64,000 bases of DNA from Pelagibius sp040217155 (GCA_040217155.1 JAVJNS010000011.1:62001-126000), one strand, 5' to 3'; positions 15,388 through 25,326 are shown, counted from the first letter of the stretch. Numbers and translations are program-made. Notes: a model not told the origin generated them from the sequence alone.

Positions 15388-16713
15388 ATGACCGCCGTCA
15401 GCACGCAGCAGCGGCTCGAGCCGCAGCCCTGGATGACCGCGCCGGAAACGCGGGCCGTGGTCGCCGCCCTCTGCGCTGCGGGCGCGGAGATCCGCTTTGT
15501 CGGCGGCTGTGTGCGCGATGCCCTGGCCGGGCGGCCGGTCAAGGACGTCGATCTGGCGACGCCGGATACGCCGGAAACGGTCACGACCCTGCTGCGCGCG
15601 GCCGGCATTAAGGCGGTACCGACCGGACTCGACCACGGCACGGTGACCGCCGTTGCCGGCCGGCGGCCCTTCGAGATCACCACCCTGCGCGAGGATGTCG
15701 AGACCGACGGGCGCCACGCCAAGGTCGCCTACACCGACGACTGGCAGGCCGACGCGGCGCGCCGCGATCTGACCTTCAATGCCATGTCCTGCAGCCCGGA
15801 CGGCCGGCTCTACGATCCCTTCGGCGGGCGCGCGGACCTGGCCGCCGGCCGGGTGCGCTTCGTCGGCAATCCCCGCGAGCGCATCCGCGAGGACTACCTG
15901 CGCCTGCTGCGGTTCTTCCGATTCCAGGCCTACTTCGGCCGGGTGCCGCCGGATGCCGAGACCCTGGCGGTGGCGCGCGAAGAGGCGCCGCATCTGGGCG
16001 GCCTCTCGGGTGAGCGCGTCCGCGCCGAGCTGCTGCGGCTGCTGGCGGCGCCCGACCCTCTGCCGGTGCTCGATCTGATGGCCGGCGATGACATTCTCGG
16101 CGCCGTGCTGCCGGATCTTGCCGGGACGGCGGCGCTGCGCTGCCTGCTCGCGCTCGAACTGGAGGAATCGGAGGCTCCGCTGCTGCGGCTCGGGGCGCTG
16201 CTGGCGCCAAGCGCGGAGGTTGCCGAAGCGGCCGCGGGGCGGCTGCGCTTCTCGAACGCCGAGAAAGCCGATCTGGTCATGCTGGGCGATCCGCAGCAGG
16301 TATTGGGGGAGTCCGCGGCGGTGCTGACCAAGGGCTACGGCGACCCGGCGGTGCGCCACGCCCTCGCCATCGCCCTCCACCGGGCCGGCCCGGCGCAGGT
16401 TCGCAACGCTCTGGTGGTCGCTTACGCGCGTTTGGCCGCCTCCGACCGCGATGCCGAAGCGGCGGCGGGCGCCGGCCTGGAAACCGCCTTGGCGATCGCC
16501 GGGGCCTGGCGGCCGCGCCGCTTCCCGCTGACCGGTGGCGACGTGCTCGATCTCGGTTTCACCGCCGGGCCCGATGTCGGCAGCCTGCTGCGCGCCGTCG
16601 AAGACTGGTGGCTGGACGAAGACTTTCTGCCCGGCCGGGACGCCTGCCTGGCGCGGCTGCGCGAAGAGGCGGCGCGGATCTCGCCGGAACCTCCAAGAGC
16701 GCCGGGCAGCTGA
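15388..16713 (+). CDS. cca: CCA tRNA nucleotidyltransferase
   Basis: A 441-aa class II nucleotidyltransferase that adds or repairs the 3' CCA end of tRNA. Motifs: FVGGCVRDALAGRPVKDVDLAT (nucleotidyltransferase core with the D.D metal ligands), RRDLTFNAMS, and IREDYLRLLRFFRFQAYFG (the RNA-binding neck). Length fits the alphaproteobacterial enzymes. The 132-bp gap after DUF6111 contains a short imperfect repeat but no gene. Closely followed by the convergent hemF. Confidence 0.94.
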   Translation: MTAVSTQQRLEPQPWMTAPETRAVVAALCAAGAEIRFVGGCVRDALAGRPVKDVDLATPDTPETVTTLLRAAGIKAVPTGLDHGTVTAVAGRRPFEITTLREDVETDGRHAKVAYTDDWQADAARRDLTFNAMSCSPDGRLYDPFGGRADLAAGRVRFVGNPRERIREDYLRLLRFFRFQAYFGRVPPDAETLAVAREEAPHLGGLSGERVRAELLRLLAAPDPLPVLDLMAGDDILGAVLPDLAGTAALRCLLALELEESEAPLLRLGALLAPSAEVAEAAAGRLRFSNAEKADLVMLGDPQQVLGESAAVLTKGYGDPAVRHALAIALHRAGPAQVRNALVVAYARLAASDRDAEAAAGAGLETALAIAGAWRPRRFPLTGGDVLDLGFTAGPDVGSLLRAVEDWWLDEDFLPGRDACLARLREEAARISPEPPRAPGS

Positions 16714-16717
16714 AGGA

Positions 16718-17611
16718 TCAGGGCCAGGCGGCTTCCGGCGGCAGGCTCATGAGAATGGCCTCGACGTTGCCGCCGGTCTGCAGGCCGAACTTGGTGCCGC
16801 GGTCATAGAGCAGGTTGAATTCGGCGTAGCGGCCGCGGCGGAACAGTTGGTGGCGGCGCTGCTCTTCGGTCCAGGGCTCGGCCATGTGGCGGCGCACCAG
16901 CCGCGGATAGACCTCCAGAAAGGCGCGGCCGACATCCTGGGTGAAGGTGAAGTCGGCCTCCCAGTCGCCGCTGTCGACATAGTCGTAGAAGATGCCGCCG
17001 ACGCCGCGCGCCTCACCCCGGTGGGGGATGAAAAAATATTCGTCGCACCACTTCTTGAAGCGCGGAAAATACGCCGGGTCGTGGCGGTCGCAGGCGGCCT
17101 TGAAGGCGGCGTGGAATTCGGCGGTATCCGCGTCGACGGGATACATGGGGTTGAGGTCGCCGCCGCCGCCGAACCACGACTTGGTGGTGACGATGTGGCG
17201 GGTGTTCATGTGGACCGCCGGCACCAGGGGGGAGCGCAGGTGGGCGACCAGGGAGATACCGCTGGCCCAGAAACGCGCGTCTTTTTCGGCGCCCGGGATC
17301 TGCTTGGCGAAGTCCGGCGAGAAGCTGCCGAAGACGGTGGAGACATTGACCCCGACCTTCTCGAAGACGCGGCCGCGCATCAGCGCCATGACGCCGCCGC
17401 CGCCCTCACTCTTGTCATCGCCTGGTCTGTCCCAGGCCTCGCGCTCGAAGCGGCCGGGCGGCATCGCCGCGAAGCGATCCGCGTTGGCGCCGGCGAGTTC
17501 GTCCTCCAGCGCCTCGAAGGCGGCGCAGATGCTGTCGCGCAGTTCCTCGAACCAGGCCCGCGCCCGGGCTTTGCGTCGCTCTGTGGTGTCGTCGCCGGCG
17601 GTGTCGTTCAT
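16718..17611 (-). CDS. hemF: Oxygen-dependent coproporphyrinogen III oxidase
   Basis: A 297-aa HemF, converting coproporphyrinogen III to protoporphyrinogen IX with O2 in haem synthesis. Diagnostic stretches: SWFGGGGDLNPMYP, the EFHAAFKAACDRH region with catalytic His, and ARGVGGIFYDYVDS. The ATG at 17611 overlaps the trmL stop as ATGA, so translation is coupled. A 27-bp perfect hairpin in the end of trmL lies only 26 bp upstream of this start and may influence its expression. Confidence 0.95.
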   Translation of the reverse strand: MNDTAGDDTTERRKARARAWFEELRDSICAAFEALEDELAGANADRFAAMPPGRFEREAWDRPGDDKSEGGGGVMALMRGRVFEKVGVNVSTVFGSFSPDFAKQIPGAEKDARFWASGISLVAHLRSPLVPAVHMNTRHIVTTKSWFGGGGDLNPMYPVDADTAEFHAAFKAACDRHDPAYFPRFKKWCDEYFFIPHRGEARGVGGIFYDYVDSGDWEADFTFTQDVGRAFLEVYPRLVRRHMAEPWTEEQRRHQLFRRGRYAEFNLLYDRGTKFGLQTGGNVEAILMSLPPEAAWP

Positions 17612-18123
17612 CGATCCATCACTGTTCTCTTGATGCGGCCGCCGCCATGGTGCTGGGCGAAGCCGCCGGTCTGGCGCAGCGCTTCGCCCAGCACCATGGC
17701 GGCGGCCTGGGCGACGTTCAGGGAGCGGCAGTCCGGCTGCAGCGGAATAACCAGGCGGGCGTCCGCCGCGTCGTGGACCGCTGCCGGAACCCCCGCCGAT
17801 TCGCTTCCGAGCAGCAGGGTATCGTCCGCCGCGAAGGCAAAGCCGGTGTACGGCCGATCCCCCCCGGTGGTCAACAGGACCAGTCGGCCTCCAGCCGCGT
17901 GTTCGGCTGGCGGCGCGCGATTCGTCTGAAAATCGGACCAGGAGCGGTGGCGCCGCAGAGCGGCCTGGGCGTGGTAGTCCAACCCGGCCCGCTTCAGGCG
18001 TTTGTCATCCAGCAGAAACCCGCAGGGTTCGATGATATCCAGCCCGATGCCGAGGCAGGCCGCCAGCCGGATCAGGGCGCCGCAGTTCTGCGGGATGTCG
18101 GGTTCATAGAGGGCGAGGCGCAT
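17608..18123 (-). CDS. trmL: tRNA (cytidine(34)-2'-O)-methyltransferase TrmL
   Basis: A 171-aa SPOUT methyltransferase acting on the wobble base of tRNA-Leu. Seen: MRLALYEPDIPQNCGALIRL, LLLGSESAGVP (motif 2) and VIPLQPDCRSLNVAQAAAMV (motif 3, the knotted SAM site). The expected end is near EALRQ; the last 20 residues (TGGFAQHHGGGRIKRTVMDR) are unusual and are encoded by the second arm of a 27-bp inverted repeat, suggesting the tail arose by an inverted duplication. Coupled to hemF. Confidence 0.93.
   Translation of the reverse strand: MRLALYEPDIPQNCGALIRLAACLGIGLDIIEPCGFLLDDKRLKRAGLDYHAQAALRRHRSWSDFQTNRAPPAEHAAGGRLVLLTTGGDRPYTGFAFAADDTLLLGSESAGVPAAVHDAADARLVIPLQPDCRSLNVAQAAAMVLGEALRQTGGFAQHHGGGRIKRTVMDR
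17637..17707. repeat. 27-bp perfect inverted repeat (snapback) in the 3' end of trmL
   Basis: Arms 17637-17663 and 17681-17707 are exact reverse complements with a 17-nt spacer. In the trmL mRNA they would form a very stable GC-rich hairpin 26 nt before the hemF start codon. The distal arm encodes the core MVLGEA residues of the methyltransferase, the proximal arm an extra C-terminal tail. Confidence 0.9.
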
Positions 18124-18198
18124 GGTCGGGTGGAATAATCACTCTAAGCGGTTCATTATTTAGGCGAATCGTATCCCCCGGCCGGTTGCTAAGGGGCT

Positions 18199-18227
18199 TT
18201 GCGTTCCCAGGAAAATTCCTCTATATC
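18199..18227 (+). promoter_or_regulatory. Candidate petABC promoter
   Basis: TTGCGT (18199-18204) and TATATC (18222-18227) are separated by 17 bp. The spacer contains an AGGAA-AA-TTCCT inverted repeat, a possible operator. The remaining 170 bp to petA is a leader with further inverted repeats (CCGGTTGC / GCAACCGG). Confidence 0.5.
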
Positions 18228-18401
18228 GAGCCCCATAAAGGGGCAACCGGTTGTCACCTGTGGCAGGATGCGGCAGAACAGATAGCCTGCCGCACTTCTT
18301 AGGGTTTCGGTTATTCTGCGGGGGCGCAAGGCCCGAGCGCGGAGAATTCGGGCTTTGTTCTGCAAAGCGCCAAAAAAGAGGATCTTAGGGGAAAATACGC
18401 A

Positions 18402-18968
18402 ATGGCAGATACCGCCACTCCCGCGCAGGCCGGATCAGGCGAGACGCGGCGCGATTTTTTGTATCTGGCCGCGGGGGCCATGGGCGCCGTCGGCGCGGGC
18501 TCCGTCGTCTGGCCGCTGATCGATTCGATGAATCCCTCCGCCGAAGTGCTGGCCTTGGGATCGACCGAGGTCGACCTGGAGCCGATCGCCGAGGGTCAGC
18601 GCATCTCCGTTACCTGGCGCAAGCAGCCGGTATTCATCGACCACCGCACAGCCGAGCAGATCGAAGCGGCCAAGGCGGTGGCGCTCGATGACTTGCCCGA
18701 TCCGCAGACCGACGAACAACGCGCCCAACGCGCCGAGTGGCTGGTGATGATCGGTGTCTGCACTCATTTGGGCTGCATTCCCCTGGGCCAGAAGACGGGC
18801 CAGCCGCGCGGCGATTACGGCGGCTGGTTCTGCCCTTGCCATGGATCCCACTACGACACCGCCGGGCGTATTCGCAAGGGCCCGGCGCCACTGAACCTGA
18901 TTTTGCCGCCGTATTATTTTGCCTCCGATACGCAAGTCGTGGTCGGCGAGACGGGAGCTGGCGCATGA
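18402..18968 (+). CDS. petA: Ubiquinol-cytochrome c reductase iron-sulfur subunit (Rieske)
   Basis: A 188-aa Rieske protein of the cytochrome bc1 complex, passing electrons from ubiquinol to cytochrome c1 at the periplasmic face. The 2Fe-2S ligands are in CTHLGCIPLG and CPCHGSHYD. The N-terminus has a Tat-type signal anchor (TRRDFLYLAAGAMGAVGAG) that stays as the membrane helix. AGGGGAAAA precedes the ATG. The stop overlaps the petB start (ATGA), and the three pet genes form one operon. Confidence 0.97.
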   Translation: MADTATPAQAGSGETRRDFLYLAAGAMGAVGAGSVVWPLIDSMNPSAEVLALGSTEVDLEPIAEGQRISVTWRKQPVFIDHRTAEQIEAAKAVALDDLPDPQTDEQRAQRAEWLVMIGVCTHLGCIPLGQKTGQPRGDYGGWFCPCHGSHYDTAGRIRKGPAPLNLILPPYYFASDTQVVVGETGAGA

Positions 18969-20236
18969 GCGGCTTTCAGACCAACAGCCGGGTGATCAAT
19001 TGGATCGAGCACCGCATGCCGGTGTTCTCCTTTCTCGACCACTCGATCGGCCGCGGCTACCCGGCGCCTAAGAACCTCAGCTACATGTGGAATTTCGGCT
19101 CGCTGGCGGGCCTGGCGCTGGTGATCATGATCGTCACCGGCATCGTGCTGGCGATGCAGTATACGCCGCACGTCGACTACGCCTTCAATTCCGTCGAGCG
19201 CATCATGCGTGACGTGAACTACGGCTGGCTGCTGCGCTACGTCCACATGAACGGCGCGTCGTTCTTCTTCATCGTCGTCTACATCCATATCTTCCGCGGC
19301 CTCTATTACGGCTCCTACAAGGCGCCGCGCGAATTGCTGTGGATGCTGGGCGTCGTCATCCTGCTGCTGATGATGGCCACCGCCTTCATGGGCTACGTGC
19401 TGCCCTGGGGCCAGATGTCGTTCTGGGGCGCCAAGGTGATCACCAACCTGTTCTCCGCCGTGCCGTTCTTCGGCGAGGGCATCGTCACCTGGCTATGGGG
19501 CGACTATTCAGTCGACAATCCGACCCTCAACCGCTTCTTCTCGCTGCACTACCTGCTGCCCTTCGTCATCGTCGCCGTGGTGGTGCTGCACATCTGGGCG
19601 CTGCACCAGTTCGGCTCGAGCAATCCGCTGGGCATCGAGACCAAGGGGCCGCAGGACAAGATCCCCTTCCATCCCTACTACACCGCCAAGGACGCCTTCG
19701 GCGTCGGCGTGTTCCTGGTGATCTTCGCGTCGGCGGTGTTCTATTTCCCCAACGCCCTGGGCGATCCGGTCAACTACGTTCCCGCCGACCCGCTGGCGAC
19801 ACCGCCGCATATCGTGCCCGAATGGTACTTCCTGCCGTTCTACGCGATCTTGCGTGCGATTCCAGACAAGCTGCTCGGCGTTGTCGCCATGTTCGCCTCC
19901 ATCGGCCTGCTGTTCGTGCTGCCCTGGCTCGACCGCTCGCCGGTGCGCAGCGGCCGCTTCCGTCCGATCTTTCGCATTTTCTTCGTGCTGCTGCTGATCG
20001 ACGCGGTGGTGCTGGGCATCGCCGGCGCCAAGCCGCCCGAGGGGTTCTGGCTGATCGTCGGCCGTCTCGCCACGGCGTGGTATTTCTTTCACTTCATCAT
20101 CGTTCTACCGCTGCTCGGCGTCTTCGAGCGGCCCAAGCCGCTGCCGGCCTCGATCAGCGAGCCGGTGTTGAAGGGCGGCGGCTCCCCCATGGGAAGTGGG
20201 GCCGGGACTACTGCCAAGCCGATGGAGAAGGCCTGA
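18965..20236 (+). CDS. petB: Cytochrome b of the bc1 complex
   Basis: A 423-aa cytochrome b with eight transmembrane helices. Haem-ligating His residues lie in RYVHMNGASFFF/VYIHIFRG and LHYLLPFVIVAV/LHIWALH; the quinol-oxidation motif PEWY is present in HIVPEWYFLPFYAI. It carries the Qo and Qi sites of the complex. The start overlaps the Rieske stop by four bases and the stop TGATG overlaps the cytochrome c1 start. The C-terminal 25 residues are a hydrophilic Ser/Gly/Pro tail. Confidence 0.97.
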   Translation: MSGFQTNSRVINWIEHRMPVFSFLDHSIGRGYPAPKNLSYMWNFGSLAGLALVIMIVTGIVLAMQYTPHVDYAFNSVERIMRDVNYGWLLRYVHMNGASFFFIVVYIHIFRGLYYGSYKAPRELLWMLGVVILLLMMATAFMGYVLPWGQMSFWGAKVITNLFSAVPFFGEGIVTWLWGDYSVDNPTLNRFFSLHYLLPFVIVAVVVLHIWALHQFGSSNPLGIETKGPQDKIPFHPYYTAKDAFGVGVFLVIFASAVFYFPNALGDPVNYVPADPLATPPHIVPEWYFLPFYAILRAIPDKLLGVVAMFASIGLLFVLPWLDRSPVRSGRFRPIFRIFFVLLLIDAVVLGIAGAKPPEGFWLIVGRLATAWYFFHFIIVLPLLGVFERPKPLPASISEPVLKGGGSPMGSGAGTTAKPMEKA

Positions 20237-21000
20237 TGCGCAAGGGATTTCTGTGTGGTATTGCGGCCCTTGCCGCGATCGCTTCGGTGTCTTTCTCCGA
20301 GCCCGCGGCGGCGGAGGAGGAAATCGAGTTGCCGGAACTGGAGTGGACCTTCGACGGCCCCTTCGGCACCTTCGACCGCCGCTCTCTGCAGCGCGGCCTG
20401 CAGGTCTACCGCGAGGTCTGCGCGGCCTGCCACAGCCTGAACTTCGTCGCCTTCCGCAACCTCGCCGCCCTCGGCTATGACGACGACGAGCTAAAGGCCA
20501 TCGCCGCCGAGTACACGGTGACCGACGGGCCCAACGACGAAGGCGACATGTTCGAGCGCGACGGACGGCCTTCCGACTATTTCCCGTCGCCCTTCGCCAA
20601 CGCGAAGGCCGCGGCGGCCTCCAACGGCGGCGCCGCGCCGCCGGACCTGTCGCTGATGGCCAAGGCCCGGATAGATGGACCCAACTACATCCATGCCCTC
20701 CTGACCGGCTATACCGAGCCGCCGGCCGACTTCCCGGAAGACGCCAACTACAACGAGTACTTCCCGGGGCATCAGATCGCCATGGCGGCGCCGCTGTTCG
20801 AGGACGGCGTGGCTTACGAGGACGGGACGCCGGCGACGGTCGACCAGATGGCCAGGGATGTCACCAACTTCCTCATGTGGACCGCCGAGCCGAAGCTGGA
20901 AGCGCGCAAGGGAATGGGCCTCAAAGTACTGATCTTCCTGGTGGTTTTCACCGGTGTGCTCTATGCCGTGAAACGCAAGATCTGGGCCGACGTTCATTAG
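20236..21000 (+). CDS. petC: Cytochrome c1
   Basis: A 254-aa periplasmic c-type cytochrome, the third bc1 subunit. A signal peptide (residues 1-26, ending AAA) precedes the mature EEEIELPELEW start. Haem c is attached at CAACH; the axial Met is likely in HQIAMAAPLFEDG; the C-terminal helix LKVLIFLVVFTGVLYAV anchors it. It starts one base inside the petB stop (TGATG), and an intrinsic terminator follows 22 bp after the stop. Confidence 0.97.
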   Translation: MRKGFLCGIAALAAIASVSFSEPAAAEEEIELPELEWTFDGPFGTFDRRSLQRGLQVYREVCAACHSLNFVAFRNLAALGYDDDELKAIAAEYTVTDGPNDEGDMFERDGRPSDYFPSPFANAKAAAASNGGAAPPDLSLMAKARIDGPNYIHALLTGYTEPPADFPEDANYNEYFPGHQIAMAAPLFEDGVAYEDGTPATVDQMARDVTNFLMWTAEPKLEARKGMGLKVLIFLVVFTGVLYAVKRKIWADVH

Positions 21001-21021
21001 ATAGACCGGATTCGACCGAAG

Positions 21022-21052
21022 AAGGCCGCTCTCTTGGGCGGCCTTTTTCTTT
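21022..21052 (+). terminator. Intrinsic terminator of petABC
   Basis: AAGGCCGC (21022-21029) pairs with GCGGCCTT (21038-21045) and runs into a T-rich tract. It closes the petABC transcript. Confidence 0.85.
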
Positions 21053-21139
21053 TGGCCGGTTGTGAAGCGCGGCCTTGTCGCGTAAAGGGAATCCCCAAGC
21101 AAGAGCCTTATCCAGCCAGACGACAGGGGGATCAGCGCC

Positions 21140-22027
<888 letters not shown>

Positions 22028-22063
22028 GCAAAGCGCAGCGAACCGCCCGAGGAGGCAGGGAAC

Positions 22064-22951
22064 ATGAAACTGATGGTGACCGAGAAGGGGGTGGAGGCGG
22101 CCCGCCCGATTCGCGGCATCGACCACGTGCTGGTCGGTGTGCGCGAACTGGAGGCGGCTTATGAAACCTACGCCCGGCTCGGCTTCACCCTCTCGCCGCG
22201 CGGCCGCCACATCGGCTGGGGCACCGCCAACTACTGCGTCATGTTCCCCGGCGACTACATCGAATTGCTGGGCATCGTCGACCCGCAGCAGTTCACCAAC
22301 AACCTGAACCGCTTCCTGGAGACCCGCGAGGGCCTGCTCGGCCTGGCCTTCGCCAGCGACGACGTGGCGCTGGCCGGCCGCGCCTTGCAGCGCGCCGGCA
22401 TCGTGCCCGGCGAGACGCGCGACCTGAAGCGCATCCTGGAAGATCCCGACGGCGAGGTCTGGCCGCGCTTCAAGCTGCTGCACATGCCGCCGGAAGCGAC
22501 GCCCGGCACCTCCGCCTTCATCTGCGAGCATATGACGCCGGAACTGGTGTGGCGGCCGCAGTGGTGCGACCACGCCAACGGTGCCACCGGCCTCATCGCC
22601 ATGACCTCCGTGGTCAGGGACCCCTCGGCGCTGGCCATTCCCTATGCCGAGATTTTCGGCTTCGACCGGGTGCGCGCCGGCGACGGCGTGGTCGAGGTCG
22701 ACTGCGGCGGCGTCTGGCTGCGTTTCACCACCACGCAGATGCTGGGCCAGCTGCACCCCGGCCTCAACGGCGCGCCGCGCCAGCCGACCCCCTGGATGGC
22801 GGCGCTGCGGGTGGCCGTCGACGATCTCGGGCGCTGCGCCACCCGCCTGGAGCGCAATCACGTGCCGGTGCACTGGGACGGCCCCCGGCTGCTGCGCGTG
22901 CCCGCCCAGGCCGCCTGCGGCGTGCTGCTGGAGTTCGCCGAAGGCATTTAG
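22064..22951 (+). CDS. VOC superfamily protein (glyoxalase-like domain)
   Basis: A 295-aa protein with the Glyoxalase_3-type arrangement: an N-terminal vicinal-oxygen-chelate module (GIDHVLVGVRELEAAYETY, NYCVMFPGDYIELLGIV) and a second, more diverged module (residues 165-290). The metal-site His/Glu pair (IDHV, YIEL) is present in the first module. No substrate can be assigned. It follows mtnP by 36 bp with a GAGGAGG-type ribosome binding site and ends against the convergent lipoprotein gene. Confidence 0.85.
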   Translation: MKLMVTEKGVEAARPIRGIDHVLVGVRELEAAYETYARLGFTLSPRGRHIGWGTANYCVMFPGDYIELLGIVDPQQFTNNLNRFLETREGLLGLAFASDDVALAGRALQRAGIVPGETRDLKRILEDPDGEVWPRFKLLHMPPEATPGTSAFICEHMTPELVWRPQWCDHANGATGLIAMTSVVRDPSALAIPYAEIFGFDRVRAGDGVVEVDCGGVWLRFTTTQMLGQLHPGLNGAPRQPTPWMAALRVAVDDLGRCATRLERNHVPVHWDGPRLLRVPAQAACGVLLEFAEGI

Positions 22952-22954
22952 GAG

Positions 22955-23467
22955 TCAGTCTTCCACGTCCTGCGGCCGCTCCACCCGCGGCGTCAGCCGC
23001 TCCATCACCGCCTGGGCCGCGAAAATCTGGACGCCGCCCGCGGGCGCGGCGCCGGTGAAGGGCTCGACCGTCAGCTCGGCCAGGTAGGTGGTGCGCTCGC
23101 TTTCGAAGCTGTGGCCGCCATGAAAGCCGGCGAAGTGCCGGCGCTGCCAATAGGGACCGTGGTAGGGGAAGGGGTCGTAGGTCTCCCGCGTCACCTGGGT
23201 GAAGCGTTCGGTCAGCCTGTCGTGGACCGCGAAGCTTTCGGCGCCCAGTTCCACGGTCAGTTCGGCGGCGCGGTAGAGGGCGTAGTCCTCGGCGCGCTCG
23301 CGCGAGGTCACCGGGTTGCCCTGGAATTTCACCCGGTAGAGCCCCTTGCCGAGCGCTTCCTCGGCATAGCCGTCGCGGCTGGCCAGCGGCGCATAGAGGC
23401 TTGGCCGCGGCGCGGCGCAGGCCGCCAGCAGCAGCGTCAGCAGCAGGATTGCGACGCCTCTTGCCAT
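22955..23467 (-). CDS. CC0125/CC1285 family lipoprotein
   Basis: A 170-aa predicted lipoprotein: signal peptide MARGVAILLLTLLLAAC with lipobox LAAC (Cys 17). The mature part contains DGYAEEALGKGLYRVKFQGN followed by AEDYALYRAAELT, the hallmark of this small alphaproteobacterial family of unknown function. It is convergent with the VOC gene, leaving three bases between stops. Confidence 0.85.
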   Translation of the reverse strand: MARGVAILLLTLLLAACAAPRPSLYAPLASRDGYAEEALGKGLYRVKFQGNPVTSRERAEDYALYRAAELTVELGAESFAVHDRLTERFTQVTRETYDPFPYHGPYWQRRHFAGFHGGHSFESERTTYLAELTVEPFTGAAPAGGVQIFAAQAVMERLTPRVERPQDVED

Positions 23468-23530
23468 GCTCTAGCAAATAGGCGCGCGGTCGGTTCCGGA
23501 CAAGCGGCTTTGCCGCGGCGATGAAAGACT

Positions 23531-24196
23531 CTACCCGATGGTGCGGCCGAGGAAGGCGAGGGTGCGCTCGCGGGCCAGCCGGGCGCTCCCGGCGTCGTAG
23601 GCGCCGCGCTGATCGCAGTTGAAGCCGTGTCCGGCCGGATAGGTGAAGAGTTCGTGGTCCGGATGGGCGGCGCCGACCGCCTGCGCCTGGTCCAGGGGAA
23701 TGCCGGCATCCTGCTCGCCGAAGTGGAACATCACCGGGCAGTTGGGCTGCTCTTGGCGGAACTCGTAAACGTTGCCGCCGTAGTAGCAGACCGCGGCGGC
23801 GGGCGTCAGCCGGGTGGCCGCCAGCCAGGCCAGCGAGCCGCCCCAGCAGTAGCCGACCACGGCGACCTTGCCGGCGGAAGCGACCAGGCCCAGGGCGGTG
23901 GCGATGTCGCTCAAGGCCTGTTGGTCGTCGATCTGCGCGCGGATCTCGCGGCCCCGGGCGACGTCGTCGCTGTCGTAGCCGAGTTCGATGCCCGGCCGAT
24001 GACGGTCGAAAAGGGCGGGAGCCACGGCCAGGTAGCCGTCTTCGGCGAAACCGTCGGCGACGGCGCGGATGTGGGCGTTGACGCCGAAGATCTCCTGCAC
24101 GATGACGAGGCCGGCCTTCGGCTGCTCGGCCGGCCGCGCCACGTAGGCATCGAAGGAATGTCCGTCGTCCGCCGTCAGTTTCACCGTCTCGCCCAT
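23531..24196 (-). CDS. Dienelactone hydrolase family protein
   Basis: A 221-aa cytosolic enzyme of the DLH family without signal peptide. Glu in VQEIFGVNAHIR, the nucleophile Cys in VVGYCWGGSLAW, Asp in EQDAGIPLD and His in GHGFNCDQRG make up the complete catalytic set. Likely hydrolyses dienelactone-like or other activated esters. It is the last gene in a leftward series after ychF (32-bp gap) with a GGAGG ribosome binding site. Confidence 0.93.
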   Translation of the reverse strand: MGETVKLTADDGHSFDAYVARPAEQPKAGLVIVQEIFGVNAHIRAVADGFAEDGYLAVAPALFDRHRPGIELGYDSDDVARGREIRAQIDDQQALSDIATALGLVASAGKVAVVGYCWGGSLAWLAATRLTPAAAVCYYGGNVYEFRQEQPNCPVMFHFGEQDAGIPLDQAQAVGAAHPDHELFTYPAGHGFNCDQRGAYDAGSARLARERTLAFLGRTIG

Positions 24197-24228
24197 GCTG
24201 TGCCTCCTGGAAGTTGGCTGTCCCGTAC

Positions 24229-25326
24229 TTACACGTTGAAGCGGAAGTGGAAGACGTCGCCGTCCTGGGTGACGTAGTCCTTGCCTTCCGCGCGCATCTT
24301 GCCGGCGTCCTTGGCGCCGTTCTCGCCGTTGCAGGCGACGAAGTCATCATAGGCGATGGTCTCGGCGCGGATGAAGCCGCGTTCGAAATCGGTGTGGATG
24401 ACGCCGGCGGCCTGGGGCGCGCGGCTGTGGCGGCGCACGGTCCAGGCGCGCGCCTCCTTGGGGCCGACGGTGAAGAAGGTCACCAGGTCGAGCAATTGGT
24501 AGCCGGCGCGGATGACCCGGGCGAGGCCGGTCTCCGCCAACCCGAGGCTCTCGAGAAACTCCTTCTTCTCCGCCGGGTCGCCGAGCGCCGCGACCTCGGC
24601 CTCGATGGCGGCGGAGATCACCACGCAGGCGCCGCCGGTCTCGGCCGCGCGCTGCTCGACCAGGGCGGAGAGGGCGTTGCCGCTGGCGGCGGAATCCTCG
24701 TCAACGTTGGCGGCGTAGAGCACCGGCTTGGCGCTGAGGAGCTGCAATTGGCGGAAGGCCGGCAGTTGATCGTCACTGAGTTTCACGCTGCGCGCCGGGC
24801 GGCCGGCTTCCAAAGCCTCGATCACCGGTTCCAATACGGCGAGGCGCTCCTTGGCTTCCTTGTCGTTGCCGCGCGCCCGCTTGACCGCGGCTTCGCGCTG
24901 CTTGGTCGCCGACTCGAGGTCGGCCAGCATGAGTTCGGTCTCCACCGTCTCGGCATCGCGCAGCGGATCGACCGCGCCGTCGACGTGGGTCACCTCGCCC
25001 TCGAAGCAGCGCAGCACGTGGACGATGGCGTCGACCTCGCGGATGTTGGCGAGGAACTGGTTGCCCAGGCCCTCGCCCTTGGAGGCGCCGCGCACCAGCC
25101 CGGCGATGTCGACGAACTCCAGCACGGTCGGGATGGTTTTCGCCGACTTGCCGATCGCCGCCAGCTTGTCGAGGCGCGCATCGGGCACCGGCACGCGCCC
25201 GACATTGGGCTCGATGGTGCAAAAGGGATAGTTGGCCGCTTCCGCCGCGGCGGTCTCGGTGAGGGCGTTGAACAGGGTCGACTTGCCGACGTTGGGCAGG
25301 CCGACGATACCGCAATTGAATCCCAT
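24229..25326 (-). CDS. ychF: Redox-regulated ATPase YchF
   Basis: A 365-aa Obg-family P-loop NTPase. G1 is GIVGLPNVGKSTLFNAL, G3 FVDIAGLVRGASKGEGLGNQFL; the G4 position reads NVDED rather than NKxD, the change that gives YchF its ATP preference. The C-terminal TGS domain begins near residue 280. It binds the ribosome and affects stress responses. Only three bases separate it from pth, the classical pth-ychF pair. Confidence 0.97.
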   Translation of the reverse strand: MGFNCGIVGLPNVGKSTLFNALTETAAAEAANYPFCTIEPNVGRVPVPDARLDKLAAIGKSAKTIPTVLEFVDIAGLVRGASKGEGLGNQFLANIREVDAIVHVLRCFEGEVTHVDGAVDPLRDAETVETELMLADLESATKQREAAVKRARGNDKEAKERLAVLEPVIEALEAGRPARSVKLSDDQLPAFRQLQLLSAKPVLYAANVDEDSAASGNALSALVEQRAAETGGACVVISAAIEAEVAALGDPAEKKEFLESLGLAETGLARVIRAGYQLLDLVTFFTVGPKEARAWTVRRHSRAPQAAGVIHTDFERGFIRAETIAYDDFVACNGENGAKDAGKMRAEGKDYVTQDGDVFHFRFNV

